DNA of 64,000 bases from Bacteroidales bacterium (GCA_015061115.1 SUXE01000009.1:62001-126000), one strand, 5' to 3'. Shown: positions 19,138 through 29,495, numbered from the stretch's first letter. Notes: a model not told the origin generated them from the sequence alone. Numbers and translations are program-made.

Positions 19138-21177
19138 TTATTCAACGACAACGGTGATGGTTGTCTTCTCGTCGACAGATTTCAAAAGATAAACACCATT
19201 TTCCAATCCTTTGTTTTTCAGAGCCTCTTTAGGAGAAACGGATTTGTCTCCATTAACTGTGCCAGCGATTTTACCATCAGCTGTATAGACAGTATATTCT
19301 CCTTCAAACGAAGGCAAATTGTTTATCACTTCCACATTGGAAGCGTTTTTATCATAGAATTCAATCCAGTCTATATTGATCCAATCTCCTTCTATCTGTA
19401 ATTTAAGTATATGTTCACCCTCGGGCAACTTTCTAGTCGTCATTGTTTCCGCGATAAGATAAGCCTCCCAATCTTCACCATTCTCGGCAGTCTGGATAAA
19501 ATCAGAAATCTCCTCGTCATCAAGATACAATTTGATTCCAGCATTCTCATTACCTGTTGACAATCGTGCACGGATCTTGTATTCATCGGCGACCTTTACA
19601 TTGACCGTATACTCTAGCCACTCTCCTTTTTGAGCGTAACCGACTGCATAACCATCAATTTCATCGGATTTGTACACGTCTACACCATCCTTACGGAAAG
19701 CCTCTCCACGGTTTTGTCCGTCAGCATCATAATATGCTTTACCTGATCCACCTAGGTCATACTCCTCAGCCTGGATTTTTCCTGGAATCTCCGCAGGTTC
19801 ACCATTGTATGGAGTCTGTGGAATATTGTGTGACTGGTCTACGAAATACCAGTAGTCAAACTCAAACATATCACTGTTCTGGCCTGAGAAAGTAAAGTAG
19901 ATGTCGTGGACACCTGTCACCATAGTAACTTCAGTCTCCAACTCTTGCCATGCGTTGTTAGTAGGCTCGACACCTAGAACAGCAATCTTCTCTCCATCCT
20001 TTTTATCAAGATGAACCTCAATATTTCCTCCCTTACCAGATGCGCAACGCACAGCTGCGACGAACTTGAACGCACCCTCCTCACCGAAGTCTACCGAACG
20101 CACTTTGATATAGTCATCCCTGTCGATACCATGGACGAAGATATTGTTTCTATCCTTGTAGTTCATACGCAATCCATGAGAGAATGCCTTTGTCTCAGCC
20201 TCAACTCTCAAATATGGATCAAGGTTTTTCACCGGATTCTTCACACCGATATTTGTGGCAGGGATAAGAGGAATAGAGCCATCAGCTCCATATGTGAACT
20301 CCTCAACACAGCATGATCGGGTAAAGCCACCTGTATAACCCTCCTCACCACGAAGGTTCTGGTTGTGGTAGAAGAAATAAGAGTGTCCTTTGAAATCAAT
20401 CACACCAGAGTGGATAGTGAACGCGAAATTGTTCACTTCATTATGGTTTCCACTCTCCTGAATGATTCCACGGAACGTCCACGGACCCTCTGGACTGTTG
20501 CTTGTAGCATACGAAATCTTTTCTGGCACTCCATGAGACGCATATATCATGTAATAGATATCATTACGTTTGGAAATCCACGGACCTTCAGTATAGTTAT
20601 AATTCGACTCTGCGGTAAGATTCGTCTCGTGAACCATACCGTCGATAGAGATCATATCCTTATTCAGTTTACACCAAAAGAGTTTTGGGTTTCCCCAATA
20701 AGCGTAAGCCTGACCATTATCATCAATGAAGACAGTCGGGTCGATATAGCTCCAATTAGGTCCTGCGAGAGGTTTGCCAATCGGATCTTTATATGGTCCG
20801 GCAGGATGATCAGCCACAGCCACACCGATAGCACGAGGTCCATTGGATGTAGACGTGATATAGAAATAATACTTACCGTCTCTTTCGATCATCTGAGAAG
20901 CCCAAGCGGCATCCCTGTCTGCCCATTTAAAATCACTGTTCTGAATAGGAGCACCACGATCTGTCCAGTTGACCATGTCGACGGTAGAGAACACTCTCCA
21001 CTCATTCATTGTGAAATAATCCACACCATCCTCATCATGTGATGTGAAGACAAAGACTGTGTCACCGATCACCACAGGTGCCGGATCCGCAGTAAAATCC
21101 GTCTGAAAAATCGGATTGTCCGCCAAAATAGATGCCGACATCATAAAAGATGCAGCTGTTAGTAAATAGTTTTTCAT
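19138..21177 (-). CDS. Secreted GH43 glycosidase with two CBM6-like modules
   Basis: 679 residues with signal peptide (MKNYLLTAASFMMSASILAD). The five-bladed GH43 domain shows the three acidic residues of the family: Asp31 (TADPAPVV), Asp146 (YIDPTVF) and Glu197 (TEGPWI). GH43 members are mostly arabinofuranosidases, xylosidases and arabinanases. Two carbohydrate-binding CBM6-like sandwiches follow (about 340-460 and 470-605). The second (PGKIQAEEYDLGGSGKAYYD) is near-identical in pattern to the CBM6 of the downstream gene. The C-terminus (EYTVYTADGKIAGTV ... NGVYLLKS) resembles a T9SS sorting domain. It lies 82 bp upstream of the beta-helix gene on the same strand, and the pair is likely expressed together. 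Confidence 0.88.
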   Translation of the reverse strand: MKNYLLTAASFMMSASILADNPIFQTDFTADPAPVVIGDTVFVFTSHDEDGVDYFTMNEWRVFSTVDMVNWTDRGAPIQNSDFKWADRDAAWASQMIERDGKYYFYITSTSNGPRAIGVAVADHPAGPYKDPIGKPLAGPNWSYIDPTVFIDDNGQAYAYWGNPKLFWCKLNKDMISIDGMVHETNLTAESNYNYTEGPWISKRNDIYYMIYASHGVPEKISYATSNSPEGPWTFRGIIQESGNHNEVNNFAFTIHSGVIDFKGHSYFFYHNQNLRGEEGYTGGFTRSCCVEEFTYGADGSIPLIPATNIGVKNPVKNLDPYLRVEAETKAFSHGLRMNYKDRNNIFVHGIDRDDYIKVRSVDFGEEGAFKFVAAVRCASGKGGNIEVHLDKKDGEKIAVLGVEPTNNAWQELETEVTMVTGVHDIYFTFSGQNSDMFEFDYWYFVDQSHNIPQTPYNGEPAEIPGKIQAEEYDLGGSGKAYYDADGQNRGEAFRKDGVDVYKSDEIDGYAVGYAQKGEWLEYTVNVKVADEYKIRARLSTGNENAGIKLYLDDEEISDFIQTAENGEDWEAYLIAETMTTRKLPEGEHILKLQIEGDWINIDWIEFYDKNASNVEVINNLPSFEGEYTVYTADGKIAGTVNGDKSVSPKEALKNKGLENGVYLLKSVDEKTTITVVVE

Positions 21178-21551
21178 TAAGCCTAGTATTAGTGTGTTTT
21201 TCGTATCAAATTTATTTTCTCAGGAATCAATCACTTAAGACTGTCCCCAATATCTCGATAGTAAAATTAGAAAACATAAAAAAACAGGGTTGACAAAATA
21301 ATCTATTTGCTTAACAAATATGAAAACAATCGGTATTTGTTACATCCGTCATCGTTTGTTTTGGGACAATACGTTTCAATCCGAACTAAAAAACAGTCAA
21401 ATGATTTCAGTCCGAAGCTTCCCAAAACAGCAAATATCAGTACATTTTTTGTGGTATTTATACCCATCTTAACCCAAGATAAAGGAAAGGTCACAGCATT
21501 CACTGCTGCAACCTCTCTAATCTTTAATGCGTTTTTGCTGTTAATTTATTT
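21178..21551. other. Intergenic region between PL11 and GH43 genes
   Basis: 374 bp. Short frames on both strands overlap each other and have no family features. A -7-like TAAATTTG lies about 35 bp upstream of the GH43 start without a clear -33 box. I see no RNA gene or terminator. Confidence 0.5.
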
Positions 21552-24383
21552 TTATCTAATTGTCAGTTTTTCGTAATAGAATCTATTTCCAATCTCCACT
21601 CTCAACATATAAATGCCAGGAGTAAGAGTGGAAACATCGATGGAATTGGACATTTTCGAAATGATTCTGTCTTTTCCAGTGACATCTGTGACGACCACTA
21701 TCGCATTTGGATAAATAGCACCGTCTACATACACGCTTATCATATCATTAGCAGGATTCGGATAGACGGAAATGCCTTCCGCATACGTTATCTGCTCCAC
21801 ACCTGTCTGATCAACTCCGACAACCACCTTCAACGTCTTGTCTCCTTGCAGCCAATCGAAATCTGCCGACGTATAGATACCAGCAGACAGATGTCTCTCC
21901 TCTCCATCATTGTTTATTATTGTAACATAGTTCACAGTAAGATCAGCATTGAGGACGACGCTGCTATTCTCCGACACCACTATCATATCTGTAGTATTAT
22001 TGGCATTGTTGACAAGGATGGCTCCGGTTTTGACCTCAGCCCCAGACAATCCAATAGAATTCTCGCTGTTCAAATTCAAGATTCCTTCGTCGACAATATA
22101 TTTGCCAGTGAACATCTTCGCATCCATGTCGATATCCAATGTTCCTACATTCTTCTTGATCACATCTCCGTCTCCAACTATTTCTCCTCCTTTCAGTGTC
22201 AGATGATGGTCGGAAGATTTGCCTACAGAGACAGATGCGTCTCCATCTATTTCAAGTTTTCCTATCGTCAACTCAAAAAGCTGAGTGCTGGATGCAACAC
22301 TTATTCCTCCATTATTGATTTCAACATCCGATAATGAAGAGTTGCCACGCACACGTAGTTTGCCATCGTTTGTGAACTCAATTCTCTGGTCATAGTTGCC
22401 ATTGATATCAACCTCGCCATTGGTGATTTCAGCAGTATCTATACCCGTCGGCAACACTCCTCCAATCCAATTTCCAGCGTCATTCCAATCTGAATTCTCC
22501 GCACCACGGTTGAAGACTCTGCGTACAGGCTCACGTTTCACCACTTCACCTGCGACATATATATCGGGTTGAGCGATATTGTCAACTCCTCCACCTATAT
22601 AGTTCGACAAATGTGGAGGTTGGTTGTAAGACGTGTTCTGCCATGCCACTCCAAGACGGTATACATAATCGTGCATAGGAGTGAACAGACGATACTTGGT
22701 CTCAATTGTAGTAGTATAGATATTGATTTTGCTTGGGTCATTCGCGTCATACAGGATCACCTCCTCACGCCAGTCGCCAAGGATGTCGGCAATCAGACAT
22801 GGAGTAGATTTTGTTGAGTTGCAAGACGATCCGTTGCCATAACTGCCAAGAACGACCATATTTTCCTGTTTTTTAGACGACGGATTATATTTGGAGATTG
22901 TTGCACCAGTGCCCTGACCATCAAAAATCTCATCCTGAAGATCACCGTCCCAATAAAGACGGAAGTTGGCACTCGAGCGAGACCCTACCTGTTGACCTGC
23001 CTTATTATAGTAATAGCCATCAGCAGCACTACAAAATTCAAAACCAGGATTGTCAGGATCGACATCAGCGGCAAAGCCACGTCCGACATCAGTGCCTGTT
23101 TTCTTTCCGAACACCACATTATTAGTACGCAGATTTCTCAACTCATATCCATACGCACTACCTTTATCCTCATGGACAAACCATCCATAGAAATCATTGT
23201 CATCAGGGAACATACGGCTGACATGCATAGCGTCACCGTGTCCGTAGCCCGTACGGCTGTACAACCTTCCATCGTGATCAATGGTGGCACTACCGTAAAT
23301 TATCTCATCAAAACCATCATTATCCACATCTGCGACAGAGACATTATGGAATCCCTCTCCATACGCACCCTGTCCGCTTGTCGGCGAATCATGGAACCAA
23401 CGCTGGACAAGTTTGCCGTCAATAAAATCGTAAGCGGCGATTGTAGAGCGTGTGTAATATCCACGACACATCACAACACTCGGATGCTGGCCATCCAGAT
23501 AAGCTGTGCAAGCCAAGAATCTGTCCACACGGTTGCCATACTTATCGCCCCAACTTGACACCGTTCCCCTACCTGGATTATATGCCACGGTGTTGATTTC
23601 TGCTCCTGACAAGCCATTAAAAATAGTCAAGTATTCAGGTCCAGAAAGGATATATCCGTCGCTGTTTCTATAATTTGCATTAGGGTTGTCATTCCCCATA
23701 AGCACATATTTGCCTGTGCCGTCCTTTGTTCCAGGAGCCGTTTTCATCACGACCTCACATTTGCCGTCTCCGTCATAATCATACACCTGGAACTGTGTGT
23801 AGTGAGCTCCGGCACGAATATTCTGGCCCAGGTCAATACGCCAAAGCATCGTGCCATCAAGTTTATAGCAATCCAAGTAGACGTTGCCCGTCGTGCCACT
23901 TTTAGAATTATCCTGAGCATTGCTTGGATCCCACTTCACGAAAAGTTCGTATTTGCCATCACCGTCAGCATCGCCGACACTCATATCATTCGGAGTGTAC
24001 GAGCATCCGCCAGTACCATTTGAAGGACGAGATAGCTGGATGCTTTTCCACCAAGAAGACCATGGTCTGCAAACATCACTCGACTCAACCTCTTTTCCAT
24101 TCTCCACCGTCTTCACAACATAAGATGAAGATGCAGATCCGGCATTATCCAAAAGATTCGTAGCACCTGTGATTGGCTGAGCATTCACAAGTGTACCGTC
24201 TCTATAAATATTAAAAGCTGTTGATTTGTTATCCGTACCTAGGAAACGCCAACTGACAAACACACCATTGTCAGTCTTTACGGCATGCAGTCCTCTGTCT
24301 AGTGCTTCCATTTGTCGTGTTGCTGACAAATTGGAAGCCGACAGAAATGTTGCAAAAAATAATATATTAACCCTTTTGTTCAT
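21552..24383 (-). CDS. Secreted PL11 rhamnogalacturonan lyase with T9SS sorting domain
   Basis: 943 residues, signal peptide at the N-terminus. Residues about 22-620 match polysaccharide lyase family 11 (YesW/YesX type): MEALDRGLHAVKTDNGVFVSW, calcium-binding loops GDADGDGKYELFVKWD and YDYDGDGKCEVVMKTAPG, and the blade sequence VADVDNDGFDEIIYGSATID. These enzymes cleave the rhamnose-galacturonate backbone of rhamnogalacturonan I by beta-elimination. The protein is longer than a minimal PL11: a beta-strand-rich region of solenoid type (DWNDAGNWIGGVLPTG onward) follows. The last ~75 residues (VYPNPANDMISV ... LTPGIYMLRVE) are a T9SS type A sorting domain. Together with the adjacent GH43 and beta-helix enzymes this points to pectin breakdown at the cell surface. 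Confidence 0.92.
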   Translation of the reverse strand: MNKRVNILFFATFLSASNLSATRQMEALDRGLHAVKTDNGVFVSWRFLGTDNKSTAFNIYRDGTLVNAQPITGATNLLDNAGSASSSYVVKTVENGKEVESSDVCRPWSSWWKSIQLSRPSNGTGGCSYTPNDMSVGDADGDGKYELFVKWDPSNAQDNSKSGTTGNVYLDCYKLDGTMLWRIDLGQNIRAGAHYTQFQVYDYDGDGKCEVVMKTAPGTKDGTGKYVLMGNDNPNANYRNSDGYILSGPEYLTIFNGLSGAEINTVAYNPGRGTVSSWGDKYGNRVDRFLACTAYLDGQHPSVVMCRGYYTRSTIAAYDFIDGKLVQRWFHDSPTSGQGAYGEGFHNVSVADVDNDGFDEIIYGSATIDHDGRLYSRTGYGHGDAMHVSRMFPDDNDFYGWFVHEDKGSAYGYELRNLRTNNVVFGKKTGTDVGRGFAADVDPDNPGFEFCSAADGYYYNKAGQQVGSRSSANFRLYWDGDLQDEIFDGQGTGATISKYNPSSKKQENMVVLGSYGNGSSCNSTKSTPCLIADILGDWREEVILYDANDPSKINIYTTTIETKYRLFTPMHDYVYRLGVAWQNTSYNQPPHLSNYIGGGVDNIAQPDIYVAGEVVKREPVRRVFNRGAENSDWNDAGNWIGGVLPTGIDTAEITNGEVDINGNYDQRIEFTNDGKLRVRGNSSLSDVEINNGGISVASSTQLFELTIGKLEIDGDASVSVGKSSDHHLTLKGGEIVGDGDVIKKNVGTLDIDMDAKMFTGKYIVDEGILNLNSENSIGLSGAEVKTGAILVNNANNTTDMIVVSENSSVVLNADLTVNYVTIINNDGEERHLSAGIYTSADFDWLQGDKTLKVVVGVDQTGVEQITYAEGISVYPNPANDMISVYVDGAIYPNAIVVVTDVTGKDRIISKMSNSIDVSTLTPGIYMLRVEIGNRFYYEKLTIR

Positions 24384-24533
24384 TAGATGTGTATTAGATA
24401 GAGATAAATAGTGTTTTTATTCAATTGCAAAGATCGGCAATATATATGTCAAAAGAGTCTTAAAAAGTATCAAAGAAGATTGTGAAAAGTTTCAATACAA
24501 TAATTTTTTCACGAATTCATCGGATATTTTAGA

Positions 24534-24572
24534 TAAAAACAAAAAAAACGCACCGACAAAAGCCGATGCGTT
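24534..24572 (-). terminator. Terminator after lipoprotein gene 24596-25468
   Basis: Minus strand: stem AACGCATCGGC with CGGTGCGTT (one G-T pair, 6-nt loop) followed by eight T. It is 24 bp after the stop at 24596. Confidence 0.85.
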
Positions 24573-24595
24573 TGTATGATGTTTATTTTTGAATA

Positions 24596-25468
24596 CTAAT
24601 ACAAAAGAGGTTTCAATTTAGCGAATCTAGTATGAATATCTTTTCCTCCTTGGAAACTTTTCACTAAAGATGGGCTTGCCAAAGTATAGTCAGCAGCCGT
24701 ACCGTCACAAACAAGTACAGCCACCACATTTTCAGGGTTGTACTCAGCCATTTCCTTGTCTACAGGAGCATATCCCATTGTACCGAATCGCATCAAATAT
24801 ATACTTCCAGAAGCTTCAGACATGACAAAATCGCCTGGTATTCCAGAAACGCGGAACGATACTACCTGATTATTATTGGCATGACTACCTGCAACAGAAT
24901 CAACAGTAAATACAAAAGAATGTCTGTTAGAACAAGCAAAATAACGACTATCCCCAGACACTGTCAGCAAAGAGTCTCCTGATTTGACCAAAGGATCCAA
25001 CATATCATGCTTGTGAACTCTTTGGAATTGAGTCACAATTCCTTCCGCACTCAAATCTGAGCATTCAAAAATACCCTCGGTAGGCATACGTATTTTTAAT
25101 TCATTATCGGTTTCCACCATTGTCGCAGTCTCCATTTCATCTTCCCAAATAAACATGACAGCATCACCACCCAAGCTTGTATATCTTCCAACATCCTGGA
25201 CATCAAGCATCTGAAGATAATCGCCAGCCAGAATACAGAACAAATTGTATTTCACCACAGTACCATCTGATTTGAAATCCAATATTATTGTTCCAGCCTC
25301 GTGTGAGCCATTTGCATTATTGAAGTATGAATTCACATATGTCTTTCCTGACACATCATAATCTTGCTGTTCAGGATTAGGTTCTTCCTCACTACTACAA
25401 GCAACAGGAATTATCATTACTACAAAATATCCAATGGCAAAAGCCAATATTTTAAGCAAATTATTCAT
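24596..25468 (-). CDS. Uncharacterised lipoprotein
   Basis: 290 residues. The N-terminus MNNLLKILAFAIGYFVVMII is hydrophobic and ends in a lipobox with lipidated Cys24 (PVACSSEEE), followed by an acidic linker, which is typical of outer-membrane or surface lipoproteins in Bacteroidetes. The remainder alternates beta-strand-like segments (GTIILDFKSDGTVVKYNLF, GGDAVMFIWEDE) and recalls lipocalin-like stress lipoproteins of the phylum, but I do not recognise a family. It has its own terminator. AT content is higher than in the preceding enzymes. Confidence 0.75.
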   Translation of the reverse strand: MNNLLKILAFAIGYFVVMIIPVACSSEEEPNPEQQDYDVSGKTYVNSYFNNANGSHEAGTIILDFKSDGTVVKYNLFCILAGDYLQMLDVQDVGRYTSLGGDAVMFIWEDEMETATMVETDNELKIRMPTEGIFECSDLSAEGIVTQFQRVHKHDMLDPLVKSGDSLLTVSGDSRYFACSNRHSFVFTVDSVAGSHANNNQVVSFRVSGIPGDFVMSEASGSIYLMRFGTMGYAPVDKEMAEYNPENVVAVLVCDGTAADYTLASPSLVKSFQGGKDIHTRFAKLKPLLY

Positions 25469-25611
25469 AATAATTACGGTTTATTATTTTCCACATTTAT
25501 TTCTAAGAATAATTACAAATGTACATATTCAAATGCAGAAAAACAATTTTTTAATTAAAGATATTGGCATATATCGAAAAAAAATTAGAGACGATGATCA
25601 TCCATGAAACA

Positions 25612-26454
25612 TCAATGTTTAACGGCACTGCTACAATACGACATTGCTTCGCCAACCATATCTGGCAAATCATTATCATCATTATTTGTATAGACTTTTG
25701 ATATAGGTTCTGAATCCGGTTCTTCGATAGTATAATACAATGTGTCACTGGTTTCAGAATATCTGACCTCGACTTCTTTACCATCCCTTTTCAGTATTGA
25801 TTCATAAGTAGTGGTGGGTTCAATCCACCCGTCTGCTATAATAGAATCATTGAGTAGATGTTCTGATTCCAAGCATGTAACTTCATAAATAGATCTGCCA
25901 TCTTTGGAATATTTGGACTCTTCTACATATGTACGACCGCAGCCCCCGCCAAAGCTCTCGTTTACAGATCGTTTATACCCTACTTTGCCATTATCGTAGT
26001 AATATTCAAATTTGCATGAACTCATATCTCCACAACGGTCACTGAAACAAGTTGCTATTTTTATTCCATTTCTACTGATGTACGTTGTATCTCCGCTGCA
26101 ACCAGAATCATCCTCCCACTCTATCTCATCCATAATATACACAGCATTTTCGGAATACTTCCAATCGTTTAACGAACGAGTTGTCTCGTCAATCTCCTTC
26201 CAATTATAAGTTCGGTTGTCTGCATCCTTTATCAAGAAAGTATCTTTAATATATGCCACAATCTCGTTTTCAAATCTCATAATAACAGTGTCGTATTTCA
26301 CTTCATTATTTTTCGTGGCAATAGAATCTTCAGTTATAGAAGTTGAATCATCATACACCATAATATCTTGCGTAACTTCTCGGCTCTCAACATTCTGTCG
26401 AGAGCAAGATGCAACCGCAAACAAATATGATATGGCAACTATAACAAGTCTCAT
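25612..26454 (-). CDS. Uncharacterised lipoprotein
   Basis: 280 residues from the ATG at 26454 (MRLVIVAISYLFAVASC), which gives a standard lipoprotein signal with lipobox VASC, Cys17. An ATG six codons upstream would spoil the signal, so it is not preferred. The mature part is acidic and contains several cysteines (CSGDTTY, CFSDRCGDMSSC, GGGCGRTYVEE) that may form disulphides, plus strand-turn patterns similar to MORN/YwqK-like antitoxin repeats (YYYDNGKVGYKRSV). That resemblance is weak and no function is assigned. Confidence 0.7.
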   Translation of the reverse strand: MRLVIVAISYLFAVASCSRQNVESREVTQDIMVYDDSTSITEDSIATKNNEVKYDTVIMRFENEIVAYIKDTFLIKDADNRTYNWKEIDETTRSLNDWKYSENAVYIMDEIEWEDDSGCSGDTTYISRNGIKIATCFSDRCGDMSSCKFEYYYDNGKVGYKRSVNESFGGGCGRTYVEESKYSKDGRSIYEVTCLESEHLLNDSIIADGWIEPTTTYESILKRDGKEVEVRYSETSDTLYYTIEEPDSEPISKVYTNNDDNDLPDMVGEAMSYCSSAVKH

Positions 26455-26509
26455 TTTTTCAAAATCCAACAAAACGTGGCGAAGATATATATTATGTTTG
26501 GAATAGCAA

Positions 26510-26540
26510 TAAAAAAGGCGACGGAATTGCTCCCGTCGCC
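26510..26540 (-). terminator. Terminator of pgi
   Basis: Minus strand: perfect 8-bp stem GGCGACGG/CCGTCGCC with 8-nt loop and a following run of six T. It lies 28 bp after the pgi stop. Confidence 0.9.
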
Positions 26541-26568
26541 GTATATAGAATCAACTAGATTCAAATGA

Positions 26569-27930
26569 TTATCTGCCAAGACGTGCGTTCATAGCCTTAG
26601 TAGCCTCCTCATAACCTGGCTTGCCAAGTAGAGCGAACATGTTCTTCTTGTAAGCCTCAACACCTGGCTGGTTGAATGGGTTAACACCAAGAAGGTAACC
26701 AGAGATACCACAAGCCTTCTCGAAGAAGTAGAACAACTGACCGATGTAGAACTCGTTAAGTGAAGGCAAGTTGATGTGTAGGTTAGGAACACCACCGTCT
26801 GTGTGAGCGATGATAACACCAAGCTCAGCCTGCTTGTTAACGTAGTCAACGTTCTTGCCACCTACGAAGTTAAGACCGTCAAGGTTCTCAGCATCCATAG
26901 GCACCTGAATCTTCTTAGATGGACGAGCGATTGAGATAACTGTCTCAAAGATAGAACGCTCACCCTCCTGGATCCACTGACCCATTGAGTGAAGGTCTGT
27001 AGAGAAGTCTACAGCAGCTGGGAAGATACCCTTAAGATCCTTACCCTCTGACTCACCGTAAAGCTGTTTCCACCACTCTGCGATGTAGTGCAACTTAGGG
27101 TTGTAGTTAACCAAGATCTCGATCTTCTTACCCTTCTGGTAAAGCTCGTTACGAGTAGCAGCGTAGATAGCAGATGGGTTCTTTGAGAATGGAACATCCT
27201 CAGCTGTTAGCTTCTCCATTGAAGCAGCACCAGCAACAAGTTTCTTGATATCGAAACCAGCAACTGCGATAGGAAGCAAACCTACTGGAGTAAGGACTGA
27301 GAAACGACCACCGATATTATCAGGAATAACGAATGTCTTGTAACCCTCCTTTGTTGCAAGAGTACGAAGAGCACCCTTAGCAGCGTCAGTCACAGCAATG
27401 ATTCTCTGACGAGCCTCATCCTTACCAACCTGCTCCTCAAGCTGAGTCTTAAGGATACGGAATGCAAGAGCAGTCTCTGTAGTTGTACCCGACTTAGAGA
27501 TGTTGATGATACCGAACTGCTTGCGGTTAAGGAATGAAGAAAGCTCTGCAAGATAATCCTCGCTGATGCTGTTACCAGCGTAAAGGATAGTTGGATTCTT
27601 TGAGCTCTTGATATATGGAGCGAAAGAGTTAGAAAGAGCCTCGATTACGGCGCGAGCACCTAGGTATGAACCACCGATACCTGCAACAACTACGTAATCA
27701 CACTTCTCTCTCAACACCTTAGCAGCAGCGATGATCTCATCCATAAACTTCTCTGTGATAGAAGAAGGAAGAGTCAACCAACCAAGGAAGTCATTTCCTA
27801 GACCTGTACCCTTGTGAAGCATCTCCTGTGCCTCTTTTACCTGCTGCTCGTAACCCTTGATAGCAGACATTGACATGTGAAGCTCCTTGCAAACGAAGGC
27901 ATTCTCCACGTTAAGTTTCATGTTTTCCAT
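26569..27930 (-). CDS. pgi: Glucose-6-phosphate isomerase
   Basis: 453 residues; cytoplasmic interconversion of glucose 6-phosphate and fructose 6-phosphate in glycolysis and gluconeogenesis. It has two SIS subdomains with [31 protein letters not shown], the signature [17 protein letters not shown] and the C-terminal [20 protein letters not shown]. The start [12 protein letters not shown] aligns with the usual Bacteroides N-terminus, so the first ATG is kept. Base composition is flatter and codon choice more biased than in neighbouring hypothetical genes, as expected for a highly expressed gene. It follows a small exported-protein gene by 35 bp, in a lysS-gpsA-pgi order. Confidence 0.97.
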   Translation of the reverse strand: MENMKLNVENAFVCKELHMSMSAIKGYEQQVKEAQEMLHKGTGLGNDFLGWLTLPSSITEKFMDEIIAAAKVLREKCDYVVVAGIGGSYLGARAVIEALSNSFAPYIKSSKNPTILYAGNSISEDYLAELSSFLNRKQFGIINISKSGTTTETALAFRILKTQLEEQVGKDEARQRIIAVTDAAKGALRTLATKEGYKTFVIPDNIGGRFSVLTPVGLLPIAVAGFDIKKLVAGAASMEKLTAEDVPFSKNPSAIYAATRNELYQKGKKIEILVNYNPKLHYIAEWWKQLYGESEGKDLKGIFPAAVDFSTDLHSMGQWIQEGERSIFETVISIARPSKKIQVPMDAENLDGLNFVGGKNVDYVNKQAELGVIIAHTDGGVPNLHINLPSLNEFYIGQLFYFFEKACGISGYLLGVNPFNQPGVEAYKKNMFALLGKPGYEEATKAMNARLGR

Positions 27931-27965
27931 TTATTCTTATATTTGTTTTATTTCCTTTAATTATC

Positions 27966-28352
27966 TTAGAACGATTCAAATTTGTTGCTTTTGTCGACCA
28001 AAGTCACACGTATAGCGATACTGTTATACTCAACGACAGCCTCTACATCCTCAGGGAAATCAGCAGGCATCTCAATTCCCACTAAAGTACCTTTGTCGAT
28101 CCATTTTGTATTTGTATCTATGTCATTTTTGCCTTTCAGGTTATAGATACCATACACTTCTCCTCGTGTCAATGTGCCATCTTCATTCTCCTTCAACAAC
28201 ACAAATCTACAAGAGAAATTTGATTGAGATGTTTGATTGATCACACGAATACGTCTGTAAGTATTATGTGGTCCTTCAACCTTGAATGTTGTCTTTGCCT
28301 CTACCGAAATAAAAGCCAACATCGACAAAATAAACAAAATGATTCGTTTCAT
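27966..28352 (-). CDS. Small exported protein of unknown function
   Basis: 128 residues with a clear signal peptide (MKRIILFILSMLAFISVEA). The mature ~109 residues are predicted to be mostly beta strand. No family is recognised. It sits between gpsA (4 bp upstream) and pgi (35 bp downstream) on the same strand and so belongs to the same operon, but its partner genes do not suggest a role. Confidence 0.75.
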   Translation of the reverse strand: MKRIILFILSMLAFISVEAKTTFKVEGPHNTYRRIRVINQTSQSNFSCRFVLLKENEDGTLTRGEVYGIYNLKGKNDIDTNTKWIDKGTLVGIEMPADFPEDVEAVVEYNSIAIRVTLVDKSNKFESF

Positions 28353-28356
28353 GATT

Positions 28357-29361
28357 CTATTTCAACTTAGTAATCAGTTTACGCATTTCAAATGCAGCGA
28401 TCGCACGGTCGTACAAAATATTGTATACAGCCTCAAGGATCGGCATCTCAACGTTGAACTTTTTGTTGATCTCAGTGATACACTTTGTGCCGTAATAGCC
28501 TTCCGCTACCATTTCCATCTCCACCTGCGCTGTCTTGACGCTGTAGCCCTTACCGATCATTGTTCCAAACAAACGGTTGCGGGAGAACTTTGAATAGCCT
28601 GTCACAAGCAAGTCGCCAAGGAAAACCGGCTCACAGATGTTGCGTCCCTGCTGCGTAGCCACAGTAAGGAACTTGTCCATCTCCTGTATTGCATTACAGA
28701 TCAACACAGCCTGGAAATTGTCTCCTAGTTTCATGCCATGGCAGATACCAGCCGCAATCGCATAGACATTTTTAAGCACAGACGCATACTCAATGCCATA
28801 AACATCATTGAGGATTCGAGTCTTCAAATATGAACAATTCAAGATTTCCGACACCTCTTCCGCGCGCTCCTGCGAACTGCATCCAACAGTCAAAAAAGAC
28901 AAACGCTCCAACGAAATCTCTTCTGCGTGTGTAGGGCCAGAGACAACCAGGATATTATCTTCCTTTACTCCATATTTTTCCCTGAAATAATCTGAAATGA
29001 CAAGATTCTCATCAGGCACGATACCTTTTATCGCCGAAATGACGATCTTATCCTCCAAAGATTCAGTCAGATTAGCCAAATGGCTTTTCAAATATGGCGA
29101 CGGTGTGGCGAATATCAACATATCAGAATTGCGTACAGCCTCGTTGATGTCGGAATAAAACGTAATTCGATCAACATCAAAGTGAGCCGACACAAGGTAG
29201 GATGGATTATGCCCCGTCTGCTTAAACTCCTCTATCTGCTCCGGACGACGCATGTACCAATTTATATGTCTATCTTTATTAGCCAGGCAGACTTTAGCAA
29301 GGGCCGTAGCCCAGCTTCCGCCTCCCATCACCGCTATTGTTTTTTGCGTTTTCTGCATCAC
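28357..29361 (-). CDS. gpsA: NAD(P)-dependent glycerol-3-phosphate dehydrogenase
   Basis: 334 residues, the usual length; reduces dihydroxyacetone phosphate to sn-glycerol 3-phosphate for phospholipid synthesis in the cytoplasm. The N-terminal Rossmann motif is IAVMGGGSWATALAKV; IFATPSPYLKSHL, SAIKGIVPDE and VVSGPTHAEEI are typical of the family. The C-terminal domain contains the catalytic lysine region (YGIEYASVLKNVYAIAAGI). The start could be the first or second Met. The order lysS-gpsA-pgi fits a Bacteroidales core gene cluster. Confidence 0.96.
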   Translation of the reverse strand: MMQKTQKTIAVMGGGSWATALAKVCLANKDRHINWYMRRPEQIEEFKQTGHNPSYLVSAHFDVDRITFYSDINEAVRNSDMLIFATPSPYLKSHLANLTESLEDKIVISAIKGIVPDENLVISDYFREKYGVKEDNILVVSGPTHAEEISLERLSFLTVGCSSQERAEEVSEILNCSYLKTRILNDVYGIEYASVLKNVYAIAAGICHGMKLGDNFQAVLICNAIQEMDKFLTVATQQGRNICEPVFLGDLLVTGYSKFSRNRLFGTMIGKGYSVKTAQVEMEMVAEGYYGTKCITEINKKFNVEMPILEAVYNILYDRAIAAFEMRKLITKLK

Positions 29362-29419
29362 TAAAATTAATTAAAAATCAAATAGTCTGGATTTTGGATC
29401 TTGCAGGATTGAAAATCTT

Positions 29420-29440
29420 ACGTGAAATTTGGAATCACGT
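29420..29440. repeat. Small inverted repeat with flanking direct repeats
   Basis: ACGTGA and TCACGT arms surround a 9-nt loop; the direct repeat TCTTGCAGGATT (with one change in the second copy) occurs on both sides near 29399 and 29453. It lies between lysS and gpsA and has no evident function. Confidence 0.5.
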
Positions 29441-29477
29441 AGGATAATGATTCTTGCAGGATTTGGATCTTGAGGAA

Positions 29478-29495
29478 GACACACGTCCGTGTGTC
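29478..29495. repeat. Single copy of the CACGTCCGTG-type palindrome
   Basis: Perfect 8-bp arms GACACACG and CGTGTGTC with a 2-nt centre, followed by TCTAC as in the 6882-7406 array and in ccsBA. It shows that this element is dispersed. Confidence 0.75.

Noticed and set aside
21303..21576. Overlapping short frames on both strands between PL11 and GH43
   Set aside because: They mirror each other in an AT-rich spacer, lack signals or families and have no start context.
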